Assembly: GCA_941918925.1 (NCBI GenBank)
Contig: OW799233.1
Location: 148,718,802-148,782,801 of the forward strand
Reading direction: 5' to 3'
Source of the DNA: Phyto melanocephala
Taxonomy: Eukaryota > Arthropoda > Insecta > Diptera > Rhinophoridae
DNA: 64,000 bases
Shown: positions 21,657-34,470 of the stretch, piece after piece
How the letters are laid out: each line of letters begins with the position of its first letter
Position numbering within the stretch: position 1 is the first letter of the stretch
Position numbers and translations under genes: made by a program
The notes under the pieces: generated by a model
Database searches by the model: none
What the model saw: only the letters and a program-made list of their open reading frames with translations
What the model was told of the DNA's origin: nothing

Positions 21657-22050
21657 ACAGCAGTATATGTTTGTCTGTTTTGGCCTTGAGTCTATTCTAG
21701 GGAGATCGATTACTCGACTTTTTTCAAAAATCGATTTTCGGTTATTCCGAATACATAGTTACTATTTAAAAAACCGGGTTTTTAAGTTAAGCTTTAAAAA
21801 AAATAACCGGTTAACCGACTTTATTCGAATAAATAATAACACAAAAATCACATTTTTTATTGAAATAAAAAGCTTATTTAAATAAAATCAAAACAATTCA
21901 CAAAGGGCTTTATCGAACAAAATATACTGCAGTCAGGGCAAAAAAATTTTAAGAATTTTTACTTTAAAAATTATACAAACATATTTATACATTTATACAT
22001 AGATATGCATATGAACATATACACTTTCATTAATAAAATATTATCTGCTG

Positions 22051-22155
22051 TATTCATAAAAAATATTTCGGGTTTATCAAAGGCTTATTTGACAGATGTT
22101 GTAGAGAAATTTGTCAAATAAGCCTTCAATAAACCTAAAATATTTTTTATGAATA
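22051..22155. mobile_element. Palindromic hairpin element, copy 2 (inverted)
   Basis: Arms begin TATTCATAAAAAATATTT and end AAATATTTTTTATGAATA. The loop (GATGTTGTAGAGAAATTT) is the reverse complement of the copy 1 loop with a few changes, so the two copies have opposite orientation. Confidence 0.75.
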
Positions 22156-22170
22156 CGGCCCTATATGTAT

Positions 22171-22432
22171 ATCGACCTCTGTGCGCGAAATTATCGTATG
22201 TTACGATTTTTTAGAAATCGACTTTTTCTGTACAAATTGGTTCACATCCATTAATCCATCTGCTGATAAAATATTTTAGCTATAACTGTTTTAATTATGG
22301 AGAAAACACTCTGAACATTTTATCGTATGTAGCAGTGTTATTTATGTTTTTATTTATTTAAAAGTAATAAAAACGATCTCCTGTAAAATTTTGTTTTTGT
22401 AACATACGATCATTTCACGCACAGGGGTCGAT
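22171..22432. mobile_element. MITE with ~35-bp TIRs
   Basis: ATCGACCTCTGTGCGCGAAA then TTATCGTATGTTAC at the left is mirrored by GTAACATACGATCATTTCAC then GCACAGGGGTCGAT at the right. The ~262-bp element is non-coding. It lies directly next to hairpin copy 2. Confidence 0.7.
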
Positions 22433-23332
22433 ATGAAGTTAACAACTTAACATATGAGAGACCACATTATCCCAACAAAAAAATCTATGACAAAAAAGTG
22501 GATTTGCAGGGGTTCAACTGGTGACGAAGTGATTAAATTTAGGTGAAAACACTAATGATTTTAACATTAGCGTGTCATTGGAGATCATGTGTTTACATGA
22601 ATAGATTAATAAAATGCACTCCATTCTAAGTACATATTTAGAACTCATGCATATTTGATGAGAAGCATCGGATGTTTCATGAGTTGAATTTGTTTGTTTA
22701 CATGAATTGTTTAAGATTTTTAGCATGATGTTACATTCATGTTTAAGCACATCATTTATGACAAATTATTTCACTTTTAGGAAGTCATTTAGAATGAATG
22801 CTCTTACACAATTGATGTAGAAGTCTTGAAAATGTAATTCGCTTTGCACTACTTCTAATTTTTTTTACTGGGATTGAATTAAAATAATAATAATTAAAAA
22901 TTTTGTCTTCTAAGTTAAAATAATCTTTTAGAAACAAAATGCAGTTTAATTGTTTTAAAAAATGTTTATCTATTTTTTTTCTTTTGTTTTTATAAACCTT
23001 GACATTTAAAATGACCTTTCACTTAGCATACAGGTTGCACTTATATAATATCAAGCACCAAGTAATTTTTTTAGCCTTCTAGATCACTTATGACACTTAT
23101 CTAAATAAAACAAATCCTCCAAAATGTGTTCTTTATGATTGACTTTTGTAGGGCATTTTGGTGTGTGCATATATTCAAAAGTCCCTTTGAGCTTATAACA
23201 ACAACCGGTTTATTTGTGCCTAAATAATAGGTTTATTCGATATTCAAAAATTGGCTTTTGAAAATATTTGGCTTCGACAAAACTGAAAAAACCGGTTATA
23301 GCCGGTCGAATAATAACCGTTCGATCACCCTA

Positions 23333-25551
23333 GACCCAAGTATATTCGTTTTTAAGTGCTTCTTTGAGTGTTTATTATTTTTTTATGGAATTTATAGGCA
23401 AACTGTTTAATTTATTTATAATCTAGTCTGACGCCATCTACTTGTCGTTTATCCTGAACTTTATTTTTAATGTGTTTTTTTTTTTGTTTTGCTGAAAATA
23501 ATTTCGCGCCAAGCTCGTAATACTGAGCATTGCTTTCGCGGGAACAATATGGAGATGTGTCGTCCATTGTAGTTTAAAACAACCTGCAGTTCGTTTGAAA
23601 AATTCTTTATACTTTTTATTTTTTTTTTTGCTGAGAAAAGTAAAACTATAACCCTGCTGTAAATTTGTACTAACGTTTCTTATTAATTTATTTTAAAGTT
23701 ATCCTTGTGTTAATTTATATTTATACAACTATATAACAAAATTTTATGTGATTTGTAATTATTCTCATATTCAGTGATACTGAAATAGAGCATATTTGTC
23801 AAGTTAATTTCAGTGTGGATTTGTATTAAATTTAATTTTCAAAGAAAACTTAACTGGATTACTGCGATTAGTATTGGTGTTGTCCATAGGGATATTGCAT
23901 TATTTTTTTGCTGTTTGAAGAAATTTACTTTTAATTATAATTTTTTTATTATTTATTTTTTTTTAAGTTTTTGAGGTAATTTAAAATTATATTATATTAA
24001 TAATATAAATAAATAAAAAACTCAAGAAAGATTTAAATTAAGTACAATTTGTGCGGTAAAGTGTTGCCACAGATCAAGAATTGATCGCCTGGTGGGGGCT
24101 TAGAAGAGGTTAAAGGTTAAGAAAAAGCTAAGCCAAAGCAAATTTATATCAGATACAAGCGGTGGCAAATTTAGTTGAATTTGCCAGAATTTCTAAATTT
24201 CCTTGTGAACATGTTTTTCCCTTTTTTATACATAAAGTTTGACGTAAAAATGACTACAAATTTATTTTAAGTGCTGAACTAATGAAAAAATTATGCAAAG
24301 CAATTAAATTAATCATCAAAATTGCCACATTTAACGAATGACGAGCTTTTTTTATTTGTTTTGATTTTATTTACATCACTAAAGACCACAACTCACAAAT
24401 TAATTTCACAGTTTTTCATTAATATATTAATTATTCATTATTCTACGAATTCTTTTTTAGTTCAACGAATTAACACCATTGAAGTTTCTCTTAATATTAT
24501 CTTGACTGCATAAAACGTAAAAAACAGAAAGAAAAAAAATAAGATCTCACCTTAGTATAGATTTAAAATGGGTACATACTTACTTTATATTTTTTTAAGA
24601 CAATAACGGTATGTTAGCTATTTAAGTTTTTGCATATAACATTAAGAAATTTTGCTTAGCAATGGTTTGTAAAGCTGTATTAAGTTTTTTTGCACACGGC
24701 AGTATATCTACAACGTGTAACTGCTTGATGAGGATTTTAATGAGTTATAGATTTTATTTCTTTTTTTGTACAGTGTGGCTGGTCAAACAGGTGCTAAGGC
24801 TTAATATTGTGACACAACTGTGTGACATGCTAGTATATCAGATATTTTTCTTGTCTTGGTAAACCGATTTGCCTTATCTTTATTACAACTAGCCTATAAA
24901 GTTAATGTTAGTTAAAGGTAACTTTGGCTAAGGTGAGCAATAACGTTATCTGTAAGTATTTTTTTTTTTTGGCAGTACCAAAGCAAATATTGACTACTTT
25001 AAAAAAAATTAAGAAACGCTGTGCCAACGAAGTACATTTAATTATTTTCAACTAGAACAAAAAATTATTATTATTCGTACATTTTGTACTTTTTAATTTG
25101 TGTAAAAAATATTTAAACTTTAACTAAACAAGTTAAAATATCACTGCAGTAAGGTAAAAGCTATTAATCGTAATAAAGTTGCCATATTTTGTTACATATA
25201 GTAGAAAAATGTCAACTCAACTAGTTTATAAATACGTTAAAATTTAAAGGTAAAATGAGCTTTCCTTTAGCTTTTTGGTCACTTTTAGCTTAAGGTTAAG
25301 TTGTATTTAATTAAAATAATGAAGAGTTTGTTACCTGTCTGATAACAATCTAAATTAAGTTATTAGCAAGTTATAATAATGGGACAAAGTCTTTTAATTA
25401 TTGACTATTAAATTTATTATTTTTTTGTAGAATTTAAATTAAGGGCATCGAGATTTTTGGTCCAGTATTGTATTTTAGTCCTGTTTAAATATATAATTTT
25501 TGTTTCAATTAAAAGAAAATTTAAAAAGATAAAACTAAATCGTTTATTTAA
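23333..25551. other. Intergenic AT-rich DNA, no gene recognised
   Basis: AT-rich sequence with a few ORFs of 60-70 codons (24322-24513, 24662-24862, 25457-25675) that show no conserved motif. The segment at 23500-23650 is slightly GC-richer but has no coding signature. The end abuts the 5' target duplication of the retrotransposon. Confidence 0.5.
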
Positions 25552-25556
25552 ATATT

Positions 25557-25797
25557 TGTGGCAGCACCAAGTCTGCCTTTTGTTGCAAACCAGCAGTCTG
25601 GCAAGACAGACAAAAAACCTGACAGGAGAAAACAAAAACTATTACCTCGTGTTGTGTTCGCCGCTTCAGCTGTAGATGTCTTTTCATAGAAAGAACATTA
25701 TCTTTTTTGTAATTAATATAATTTAGTTTATGATAATAAATGGATTCAAAATAGTTCGTGAATTAAATAACGTGTTTTATTCAACAACAATAACTAT
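25557..25797 (+). repeat. 5' LTR
   Basis: Starts TGTGGCAGCACC and ends AATAACTAT. It contains AATAAATGG near 25736, a possible poly(A) signal. It also contains the same coding tail found in the 3' LTR, here without its upstream frame. The ORFs at 25417-25675 are by-products. Confidence 0.95.
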
Positions 25798-25799
25798 AT

Positions 25800-25812
25800 T
25801 GGTGACCCCGAC
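25800..25812 (+). other. Primer binding site (tRNA-Trp)
   Basis: TGGTGACCCCGAC lies two bases after the 5' LTR. It complements the 3' end (GTCGGGGTCACCA) of eukaryotic tRNA-Trp over 13 bases. Confidence 0.85.
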
Positions 25813-25946
25813 AATTTCATGCAAATTCTGAAGAACATAGAATTGTGAAATTCTTTGCAGCATTTTTTCTTAGAAACAGCGCAGCTGCAGCATATTTGAA
25901 TTCAACGAAACTGTCTTGCTTATGCTTGCTTGCCACAATTTAGTTT

Positions 25947-26945
25947 ATGAATTCAAACAGTTACGATTTGAGGAGCAAGAAAACTGCAATACGTAAAGAA
26001 AACTCATCGAGTAGCGACGAAATAGAGTTTTTCGATTCAACAAGTATTAATATGGCTGAAATTAACAATATTATAGCGCAAATGGAGGCACTTCAGCGAG
26101 AAGTAAACACCTTACGTGAACATCATGGAAATACAAACGAAGCGGCTAGAGTAAATCTTCAAAAAGTTCATGTACCTAAATTTAATAAGAATAATCCTCA
26201 TTTATGGTTTGCTCAAATTGAGCGGTCATTTGCTTTGTGTGACGTTTCATCAGACATTGACAAATTTGATTTTGTATCTGTCCGTCTTGAGGATGATGTA
26301 CTATTAGCAGTGGAAGATCTAATTACTAACCCACCGGCCGGCGAAAAATTTGTCGCACTAAAAGAAAGACTAATTTCTAAATTTGCCGAGTCATCGGAAT
26401 CTAAGTTACGCAGATTGCTACAAGGTGGTGAAACTGTAGGCTTGAAACCATCCGAAATTTTAGCGCATATGAGACGACTTGCACCAGGTAAAGGTAATGA
26501 AGCAATAATTCGTACACTTTTTCTTGGACAAATGCCAGAATCAATCCGTCCTCTTTTGACGATATGGGAAGAAGACGATTTGGATAAACTTGCGAAGATG
26601 GCTGACAAAATGATTGAGGTGAACAACAGCAATATGGTTAGTGCTGTCTCTCATAACACCACACGTGGCGAGAAACAACTTTTTCCAGATAATTTAACAT
26701 CGATGTCCGACCTGATTCAATCAATAAGAGCATTGGCTGATAAAATTGATCAAATTAATTCGAACAACAACAACGACAACAATTATCGTCGTGATAGATC
26801 AAAATCTCGTGGTTCTCGTAACCGTTCACAAAGTAAACGTAATGCAACCGAATCTCAAATGTGTTGGTATCATAAAAAATTTGGCAATGATGCCAAACGT
26901 TGTAAACCGACTTGCACCCGCTACAACAACAATTCGGAAAACTAG
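25947..26945 (+). CDS. gag: Gag of CsRn1-type retrotransposon
   Basis: 332 codons, structural capsid and nucleocapsid protein that packages the element RNA. The start [18 protein letters not shown] and the acidic/coiled stretch [20 protein letters not shown] precede the capsid-like part ([20 protein letters not shown], a typical opening of Gag in this group). The basic, Arg/Ser-rich segment before the end is followed by the nucleocapsid motif [18 protein letters not shown], a CX2HX9CX3C zinc finger. The ORF stops at 26943-26945, overlapping pol by about 200 bases; pol is in the +1 (or -2) frame. The minus-strand ORF at 26213-26632 is a shadow. Confidence 0.93.
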   Translation: MNSNSYDLRSKKTAIRKENSSSSDEIEFFDSTSINMAEINNIIAQMEALQREVNTLREHHGNTNEAARVNLQKVHVPKFNKNNPHLWFAQIERSFALCDVSSDIDKFDFVSVRLEDDVLLAVEDLITNPPAGEKFVALKERLISKFAESSESKLRRLLQGGETVGLKPSEILAHMRRLAPGKGNEAIIRTLFLGQMPESIRPLLTIWEEDDLDKLAKMADKMIEVNNSNMVSAVSHNTTRGEKQLFPDNLTSMSDLIQSIRALADKIDQINSNNNNDNNYRRDRSKSRGSRNRSQSKRNATESQMCWYHKKFGNDAKRCKPTCTRYNNNSEN

Positions 26946-29900
26946 GGGGCTGTCGTCAATCAACGAAATTGACGGCAGCCGCAGTGATAATAAAACCATA
27001 ATGGAAAATCGATTACATATATATGATAATTCAACAAAAGCCAATTTTTTAATTGATTCTGGATCGGTGGTATCTGTGGTGCCCCCATCTTTAATTAAGG
27101 CGAAACTTTTTCCTTCCAACGTTAAACTTTTGGCGGCCAATTGTAGCGAAATCACAACTTATGGTCACTGTGTTTTTAAAGTAGACCTAGGTTTACGTCG
27201 TGAGCTGAAATGGCTTTTTATTATTGCTGACGTGCAGACACCCATTATTGGTGCTGACTTTTTAATACAGTATGATTTACTTATCGATCTCAAAAATAAA
27301 CGTTTATTAGATAGTAAGACCAACATTAGTAGTAACGGTGAGATTCACAAAACCAAAGATTTTAGTATATCAACCATAGATACTAATACAGCATTTTCTG
27401 ATTTACTCAGAGAATATATCGACATTACAACAACAACGTTAACTCGAAAAAGCACAACTAAGGTATCCATTGTACATCATATAGATACAATTGGTAACCC
27501 AGTAGCAGACCGCCCTCGCAGACTTGCAGGTGATAAATTGGCAGCCGCTAAAGCCGAAATGGATTTTCTATTAGACCAAGGTATCTGTCGTCCTTCAAAA
27601 AGCCCATGGGCCAGTCCCATACACATGGTAGCTAAAAAAGCTGGTGGCTGGCGCGCATGCGGCGATTATCGAAAACTTAATGCCCAGACTGTTCCCGATC
27701 GTTATCCCATTGCTAATATCAACGATTTCACCGAGAAGTTACATGGTAAGTCCATTTTTACTACCCTTGACCTTGTCAGGGCCTACTATCAGATTCCGAT
27801 GGCCGACGAGGATATAAAGAAAACAGCAGTTTGTACCCCATTTGGATTAATGGAATTTTTATACATGCCATTTGGACTACGAAATGCTACACAAACCTTC
27901 CAGAGGTTTATGGACTCTGTTTTAAGAGGTCTAGATTTTATCTATTGTTATATTGACGATATAATAATAATGTCTGAGTCGGTAGAACAACATAACCAAC
28001 ATTTAAGGTTAGTCTTCGATCGCCTTCGAGAACATGGTTTAACAATAAATATTAAAAAATGTCATTTTGGTAAAACGGAAGTGGAATTTTTGGGTTACGT
28101 CATTAATAGTAGTGGCTGTCGACCACCTAAAGATCGTGTAACTGCTATTGAAAAATACGGAAAACCCGAAACAATTTGCGAACTTCGCAGATTTCTTGGC
28201 ATTATCAATTATTATCGGCGTTGTATACCACATGCAGCACAATTGCAAGCTCCACTTAACAACTTTCTTACGAATTCCAAGAAAAATGACAAGAGGAAAA
28301 TACCATGGACACCAGAAACTGAAAATGCGTTTCTCGTTTGTAAAAAAAGTATCAGTGAGGCTACAATGTTAACCCATCTTGCGCCTAATTCTGAACTAGC
28401 CCTGGTAACAGACGCTTCTGATACAGCTATCGGTGCTGTTCTTGAACAGAAGTCTGGTGACTCGTGGATGGCATTGGGATTCTTCTCCAGGAAATTGTCA
28501 AAGGCTGAAACCAGCTACAGCACGTATGACAGAGAATTGCTGGCAATTTACGATGCTATTAAATATTTTCGTCATATGCTCGAGGCACGTCATTTCGTCA
28601 TTAAAACCGACCATAAACCGCTGATTTACGCATTTTCGCAAAAACTCGAAAAAGCGTCTCCGAGACAATTAAGACACTTAGATTTTATCTCACAATTTAC
28701 GACACAAATCATTCACTTATCTGGTTCAGATAACACTGTTGCTGACGCACTTTCCCGTCTCAGCGCAATCTCTATGCCAACATCGATTTCAAATAACGAA
28801 CTACAGGACGAGCAAGAAGCAGACAATGAATTGAAAGCTCTATTAGAAGGTAACAATTCATTAAAACTCCAAATTGTGCATTTTGATTCCTCGTGCATAT
28901 ACTGTGATGTATCAACTGGTTATATTCGTCCGTACGTACCAGAAAAGCTACGCCAAAAGATCTTCGACTCTGTTCATAATCTATCACATCCGAGTGGCAG
29001 AGCAAGTCTTCAACAAATTCGAAAAAAATACGTTTGGCCCGGCATGAAAAAACAGGTTATTAATTGGTCTCGTAATTGTTTATTATGCCAGAGGGCAAAA
29101 ATAACTAAACATAATCGTTTAACACCAAACAAAATTGATGTACCTGACAATCGTTTCGATCATGTCCACTTGGACATAGTGGTCATGCCTCTTGTACAGG
29201 GTTTTAGGTACTGCCTGACGATGATTGACCGCTTTTCTAGATGGCCGGAATCAGTCCCATTAAAAGACATGTCCGCTCAAACTGTTGCAGCAGTTTTTTG
29301 GTCTAATTGGGTATCAAGATTTGGATGTCCAAAAACTATCACAACGGATCAGGGTACACAATTTGAGTCAGCGCTTTTTAAATCATTGACAAATTTTACT
29401 GGCTCTAAACGCACAAGAACAACAGCTTACCACCCCCAATCAAATGGTATGATTGAGAGGTGGCATAGAACCTTTAAGGCAGCTTTAATGTGTCATCCTA
29501 ACACTTCGTGGATCGATATACTTCCCACAGTATTACTTGGGTTAAGAACCGCCTTCAAGGAAGATCTCCAAGCATCACCATCAGATTTACTGTACGGAGG
29601 TCCATTACGTCTTCCCAATGAGTTTTTCGACAAAGCCAACAACATTGTCAATTCAAATGAATTTCTTCAACAACTTAGAAACCACTTCAACGTCCTTCGA
29701 CCAACTCCAACAGCTCATCACAGCAAAAACAAAATGTTTGTATTTAAAAGTCTTGATGATTGTACTCATGTGTTCCTTCGTACTGACGCAGTTCGGCAAC
29801 CACTTGAAGCACCATACACTGGTCCATACGAAGTAGTACAACGTTTATCTGATCGTTTATACACTGTGAAAATTAAGAACAAAGACGTTAACGTTAGCGT

Positions 29901-30255
29901 TGATAGACTCAAGCCGGCTTTCGTTTCCAATGATGTGCTTGATCAACAGAATCAACAAATTAAAGTTCAACACCTAAATTCCAAAGCAAATACTCACTCC
30001 GAACCATCAAACACATCACTGAATCCTCCGACTACTGGTAATTTGGACTCAGGATTCAGTACTACTCCTGAAATAGATGTTTCGTTCCCATCACACCGCT
30101 TGGTCACTGGAGAGGGAGTGGATGTGGCAGCACCAAGTCTGCCTTTTGTTGCAAACCAGCAGTCTGGCAAGACAGACAAAAAACCTGACAGGAGAAAACA
30201 AAAACTATTACCTCGTGTTGTGTTCGCCGCTTCAGCTGTAGATGTCTTTTCATAG
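26746..30255 (+). CDS. pol: Pol of CsRn1-type retrotransposon (PR-RT-RH-IN)
   Basis: 1169 open codons; the part before gag ends is low complexity, and the functional start is probably by frameshift from gag or at ATG 27001. Residue numbers count from 26746. Protease: LIDSGS near residue 102-107. Reverse transcriptase: [27 protein letters not shown] and the catalytic YIDD near 402. RNase [14 protein letters not shown] near 555 and [13 protein letters not shown]. Integrase: HHCC finger (HNLSHPSG ... CLLCQ), then D near 811, D near 868 and E near 904, with exactly 35 residues between the last two (DD35E). A GPY/F-like module ([13 protein letters not shown]) follows. The final ~44 codons lie in the 3' LTR. 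No stop or frameshift interrupts the frame. Several smaller ORFs inside are shadows. Confidence 0.96.
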   Translation: MIKLIRTTTTTTIIVVIDQNLVVLVTVHKVNVMQPNLKCVGIIKNLAMMPNVVNRLAPATTTIRKTRGLSSINEIDGSRSDNKTIMENRLHIYDNSTKANFLIDSGSVVSVVPPSLIKAKLFPSNVKLLAANCSEITTYGHCVFKVDLGLRRELKWLFIIADVQTPIIGADFLIQYDLLIDLKNKRLLDSKTNISSNGEIHKTKDFSISTIDTNTAFSDLLREYIDITTTTLTRKSTTKVSIVHHIDTIGNPVADRPRRLAGDKLAAAKAEMDFLLDQGICRPSKSPWASPIHMVAKKAGGWRACGDYRKLNAQTVPDRYPIANINDFTEKLHGKSIFTTLDLVRAYYQIPMADEDIKKTAVCTPFGLMEFLYMPFGLRNATQTFQRFMDSVLRGLDFIYCYIDDIIIMSESVEQHNQHLRLVFDRLREHGLTINIKKCHFGKTEVEFLGYVINSSGCRPPKDRVTAIEKYGKPETICELRRFLGIINYYRRCIPHAAQLQAPLNNFLTNSKKNDKRKIPWTPETENAFLVCKKSISEATMLTHLAPNSELALVTDASDTAIGAVLEQKSGDSWMALGFFSRKLSKAETSYSTYDRELLAIYDAIKYFRHMLEARHFVIKTDHKPLIYAFSQKLEKASPRQLRHLDFISQFTTQIIHLSGSDNTVADALSRLSAISMPTSISNNELQDEQEADNELKALLEGNNSLKLQIVHFDSSCIYCDVSTGYIRPYVPEKLRQKIFDSVHNLSHPSGRASLQQIRKKYVWPGMKKQVINWSRNCLLCQRAKITKHNRLTPNKIDVPDNRFDHVHLDIVVMPLVQGFRYCLTMIDRFSRWPESVPLKDMSAQTVAAVFWSNWVSRFGCPKTITTDQGTQFESALFKSLTNFTGSKRTRTTAYHPQSNGMIERWHRTFKAALMCHPNTSWIDILPTVLLGLRTAFKEDLQASPSDLLYGGPLRLPNEFFDKANNIVNSNEFLQQLRNHFNVLRPTPTAHHSKNKMFVFKSLDDCTHVFLRTDAVRQPLEAPYTGPYEVVQRLSDRLYTVKIKNKDVNVSVDRLKPAFVSNDVLDQQNQQIKVQHLNSKANTHSEPSNTSLNPPTTGNLDSGFSTTPEIDVSFPSHRLVTGEGVDVAAPSLPFVANQQSGKTDKKPDRRKQKLLPRVVFAASAVDVFS
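30109..30122 (+). other. Polypurine tract
   Basis: GGAGAGGGAGTGGA lies immediately before the 3' LTR, in the place expected for the plus-strand primer. It has one T and is also translated as part of pol. Confidence 0.8.
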
Positions 30256-30363
30256 AAAGAACATTATCTTTTTTGTAATTAATATAATTTAGTTTATGAT
30301 AATAAATGGATTCAAAATAGTTCGTGAATTAAATAACGTGTTTTATTCAACAACAATAACTAT
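30123..30363 (+). repeat. 3' LTR
   Basis: Same 241 bases as the 5' LTR as far as I can compare by eye. The pol frame runs on into it and stops at 30255. The following ATATT matches the sequence before the 5' LTR. Confidence 0.95.
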
Positions 30364-30368
30364 ATATT

Positions 30369-33300
30369 TAACTCAGTATTTCTTTCTCTTTGATTTTACT
30401 CTGCACATTTCTTCAGTCCCAATACTAAAAACCTAACTCTTTCTCTTTTAACGCTTAAAGTTGCAAACTTAATTGATTAGTTAAGAAGTCAGGCACTTTA
30501 ACATATCTTTTAACATTTTTATTAAGCAATTTTTAATCTAATAGGTGTAACCACTAAAATCTATTTATCTCTGTTACAATAAATAAATGTTTATTTAATT
30601 TCAAGTTTGCTTAACAAAGCCAATTGTTATATTAACTCACTGCAATATGTTTTTACTACAATATATTTCCTGAAATGACATTAAACATTAAATTTAATAA
30701 ATATTTGTAAAAAAAACTCACTCTTTTTTGGACAAATATTTGCCTTATTGGAACATAGTCTTAGTAAATTGGAACTCTACCGTTTCTTGTTACATGGAAA
30801 GTAAATCACACGAATAAAGACACAATTTTATGTTTAATAAATTCGACCTCATACAGAACAAAAAAAACGTAAACATTTATGCACGCCTTAAAAGAAACGA
30901 GCTTGTGAGTTTAACTTAATTCTATCAAATGTTTGGTATAAATTGAAAATCAATCAATGTTTTTAATTCAAAAAAAATACCAAAAAATAAATATAAGTAT
31001 GTATTAACAATATGGTGCTTTAGCTGAATTATAAACATTTAACTTATAATATAATAAAAACAAAATGAAAGACAAAAAACACATATTAGATTAATGATGT
31101 TAAGAAAATGAAGAATCAAATCCTACATACATACATATTTACTCGTATACATATAAAACAATACCTAAACTGTGGCATACATATATAAAATTGATAATCA
31201 TTTCTTTAAATTACACAAAAGAAAAAATTTAATTGAGTAAATACAAAAACAAACATCTTAATATTATTTTTAGAATTAATTGACGAAAACGTAATTGCAT
31301 TTAAATTAAAAATTTAAATAAAACTAAAAAATCCAGTACCTTTAATTAATATACAAACATGCAGACAGATATACTGAAAAGTATAAATTTGAATTTGGAA
31401 ATCTGGTGGGGAATAATTTTAATGAAATTATTTTCAATTTTTTATAAATTTTTTTAAAGTTTGTAAACTAATAGAAAAATATTTCTATTTTTTCTGCAAA
31501 TAACAATATATATGATAATTTTTTATTTAATTTTTTTTTAAATTTTTTTAAGAAATTTTTTTATGAAAATTTTTTAAAAAATTTCATAAAAATATTATAC
31601 TTTTTAATTAAGTTATAATTATGCCAAAAACTTATTTTTAATTGAAAATATATTTCTCTACACGCAAAGAAGAAACATGGTAGAGGTGATCATACCTAGC
31701 ATTCACAATAAAATTTTTACTAATACTCTCACATTTTTCGCAAGGGCAACTCCAGTGGCAGCTAAATTTGCATGCGAATAGAAATTTGACAGTGGCATGC
31801 CACTAAATGTCAAAACGATAAACAATGTTACCCTCTTAAAATTTCATGCAAATTTACTGGATTATTGTAAATTTGTAATTAAAGTTTCAGCTTGTTAAAT
31901 GTATTATTTTGATATACATATTTTACAAGAAGAAAATATTTTAAAGTTTTCGCTTTGTCGACATTTTGAAAATGAACTTGCACTCGTATGCGTAAAGCGA
32001 AAAGCAAATGGAAAGAAATTCGACTATTTCGAAGAATTTTTCGCTGATAATACGTATACAACAATTGCATGACACAACTTGCATGTGTAAATGCAAGCAT
32101 AATCTAAAAGAAGCACATTAGAGTTTGCAAACTTTTATTCGAACGTATAAGAGCTGTGTTGTTTAGGTTATACTCATCTGCGAATTTGTGTGTCGTAATT
32201 CGCTGTCTCATGTAAATGTCAAGTTTCATAGAAAAATTTTAAAAGGAGTTTGACATTGATAGTTGAAAGCAAATTCTCAACTTATCAGTTACGGGTATCT
32301 TGTTAAGTATACCCTGGATTTGTCTATTACTTTTAACTTTTTATACCTGTATTTAAGCACTTTATAATTTCATTATTTTGTTTAATATATGTATTTATAT
32401 ATAATTTATATATATTTTTTATATATTTAAAGCTTATAAATTAAACAAATCCAAAATGTGAAAAACGATTTTAACAAGTAGAGCAACCGTTGAAAACAAA
32501 ATATTATGAAACGCTAACTTGACTAATGTTATTGCATCTAACATTTTATGGTTATTTGTTATTTAAGATTCTTGTAAATATAAACTATTTTTCAAAAACA
32601 TAACATGATTGCCGTTTTAGTTGTCTAAATCACATTGTTTTTTTAAAACCACCCTATCGAAATTTTCCAAAAAAAAAAACATTGAATAATAAACTTCAAG
32701 CAAACACTATGAACACGATGAAACAAATATAAAAATAAAAAAAAAACATAATTATTTTGCGTTTAATAATTTTCGTGATCAACTCGCAACAATTGTTTTT
32801 CTCTGCGTGTACATAATTATTTTGTCACACTTCTTTAACGAATAATTTTATTCGATAATTTTGTTTGTTAATTTTGTGCTCGTATTCTACTACCGCTTAT
32901 GCAAAATAATGCTATCACCTCTTAATTCTTTTACCATATATTTTAAACTTACAAAAATAGTATTTTAATTAAAGATCAAATCTAACCATTAAAATATTTC
33001 TTTATCCAATAAAAACGAATGTAATGTCTTATTATTAACCAAAAAAAACATGAATTGTCTTTTTAATTGTGTAACTTTCCAATATTAAAATTTTGCCAAA
33101 CACGTTTGAAACCCCTACAACATATTTAAGTGTTGCCAATTTTATTAAATGGAAAACTTAAAATACCGCTTCAACTTTACTGTAATATTATGAGAAAACC
33201 AAAATTAAAATTATAAAAAATATTGGCAATTAAAAATAGACTTTTAAAATATAAAGAAAATAACTTAAACATTTTTTTATTCACTTTTAAATGGTATTTA

Positions 33301-34470
33301 ATAATAAATGGAAATTTTAATATTTTATTACAAACAAAACAAAGAAAACCAAAAATATTACTTTTTAATTTATTTTTTAATATTTATCTATAATTTTTAA
33401 TTTAAAGCCAAGAAGAAATTTAAAGCAAAAAATAAAAATTTATTTTTAAAAACAATAAAGCAATTATTATAGCAGAAAATTTTTAACTAATTATTCTAAG
33501 AAACAAAATTTTTTATACACGCTCTCATTGGAATTTTACAAAACTAAGAACGGAAAACAAAATGAAAAATATTTTTTAACAAAAAACAACAAAAAACAAA
33601 CTTTTTTTACTTTTAAAAATTAAATTTACTGAAGAAAACTTTAATCTTTTGAATATAAACATATTATCAAGAGAACTTTATTTAAATTGAAACTTTTAGT
33701 TTGAAACTATAAACAAAGTTCTTTATATAATGCGCTTTATAAGACCAATTAAATATAACCCAAAAAAAAATTATGAAAACAAGAAAGAAAGAAAACACCC
33801 TAGTTTTAGATATTAATTATAAAGAAGAAGAAAAAAACAATATGGAACCAAAATCAAACGCTTCCCACTCATAAACGATAATATTAAAAGAAAAGAAAAA
33901 CAAAACAAAATATTTTAACCTGGCAATATTATATAAAATTTTAACAACTTTTTTTAGAAAACAAAAACCCAATATAGAATTTCATATACTAAAATTATAA
34001 CAAAAACAACAAATACACAAAATTGTAACTAAATAAATCCATACTAACTATCTATTACGCACTTATCTTAACACACACATACTCTACAAACTAAAACCTA
34101 AAAAAGAAATATTCAAAATTTTAGATTTTATACCATTAAAAATGAAAACTGCTTTCAAAAAACCATGCATACATGTACTTATGTATGTGTTAGATACATG
34201 TTTAACTGTTATGTAAAAAAGACTAACTTAAAAATTTACTTTTAATCTTTCAAACAACAAATAGAGCTTAACATATTAATGTTATTTTGCAATTTATGTT
34301 AACAGCTATAAGGAGCCCTTATTAAGAACTTGCAGGACTTGTGTAAAGCAGCGCAGCCAATATATATAACAACATTTTATTAAATTTAACTTTACACTAC
34401 ACAATCAGTTACAAATACTTTCAAATAGAAGTTACTTGATATCATACTTAATTTCTTAAAAAATTACTTA
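30369..34470. other. Gene-poor A-rich region
   Basis: About 4 kb with high A on the plus strand (many AAACAAAAAC-type runs), especially 32400-34300. No convincing ORF, RNA gene or splice structure was seen, and the ORF at 31879-32100 (minus) is unsupported. It could be part of a long UTR, but nothing proves transcription. It contains a candidate TIR element (31659-32811). Confidence 0.45.
31659..32811. mobile_element. Candidate TIR element without transposase
   Basis: TACACGCAAAGAAGAAACA at the left pairs with the complement of TGTTTTTCTCTGCGTGTA near 32793-32811 at the right. The ~1.15-kb interior has no ORF. No target duplication is obvious. The superfamily is unknown. Confidence 0.45.

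Larger units (their letters stand above)
21698..23332. mobile_element. hAT-like non-autonomous element (tentative)
   Basis: The left end TAGGGAGATCGATTACTCG and the right end, which read inward is TAGGGTGATCGAACGG, share TAGGG(A/T)GATCGA, a hAT-like terminus. Both ends are followed inside by AACCGG-rich sequence. The 8-bp flanks do not match, so either the target duplication has decayed or the ends come from different copies. Inside are hairpin copy 2 and a MITE. No transposase was found. ORFs at 21667-21885 and 22514-22750 show no domains. Confidence 0.4.
25557..30363 (+). mobile_element. Complete CsRn1-type Ty3/Gypsy LTR retrotransposon
   Basis: The element is 4.8 kb with two 241-bp LTRs that look identical by eye, flanked by ATATT on both sides (25552-25556 and 30364-30368). 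The primer site TGGTGACCCCGAC matches the 3' end of animal tRNA-Trp. The gag zinc motif is CHCC rather than CCHC. tRNA-Trp priming and the CHCC motif together define the CsRn1 clade. gag and pol are open. There is no env. Identical LTRs, an intact reading frame and a perfect target duplication all indicate recent insertion. It lies between orb and the Pex11 gene in gene-poor DNA. Confidence 0.95.

Noticed and set aside
21667..21885. Possible small proteins at 21667-21885 and 22514-22750
   Set aside because: Both lie in transposon-like or MITE-rich DNA with no conserved features.
26213..26632. 139-codon minus-strand ORF opposite gag
   Set aside because: Antisense shadow of the gag coding sequence without homology.
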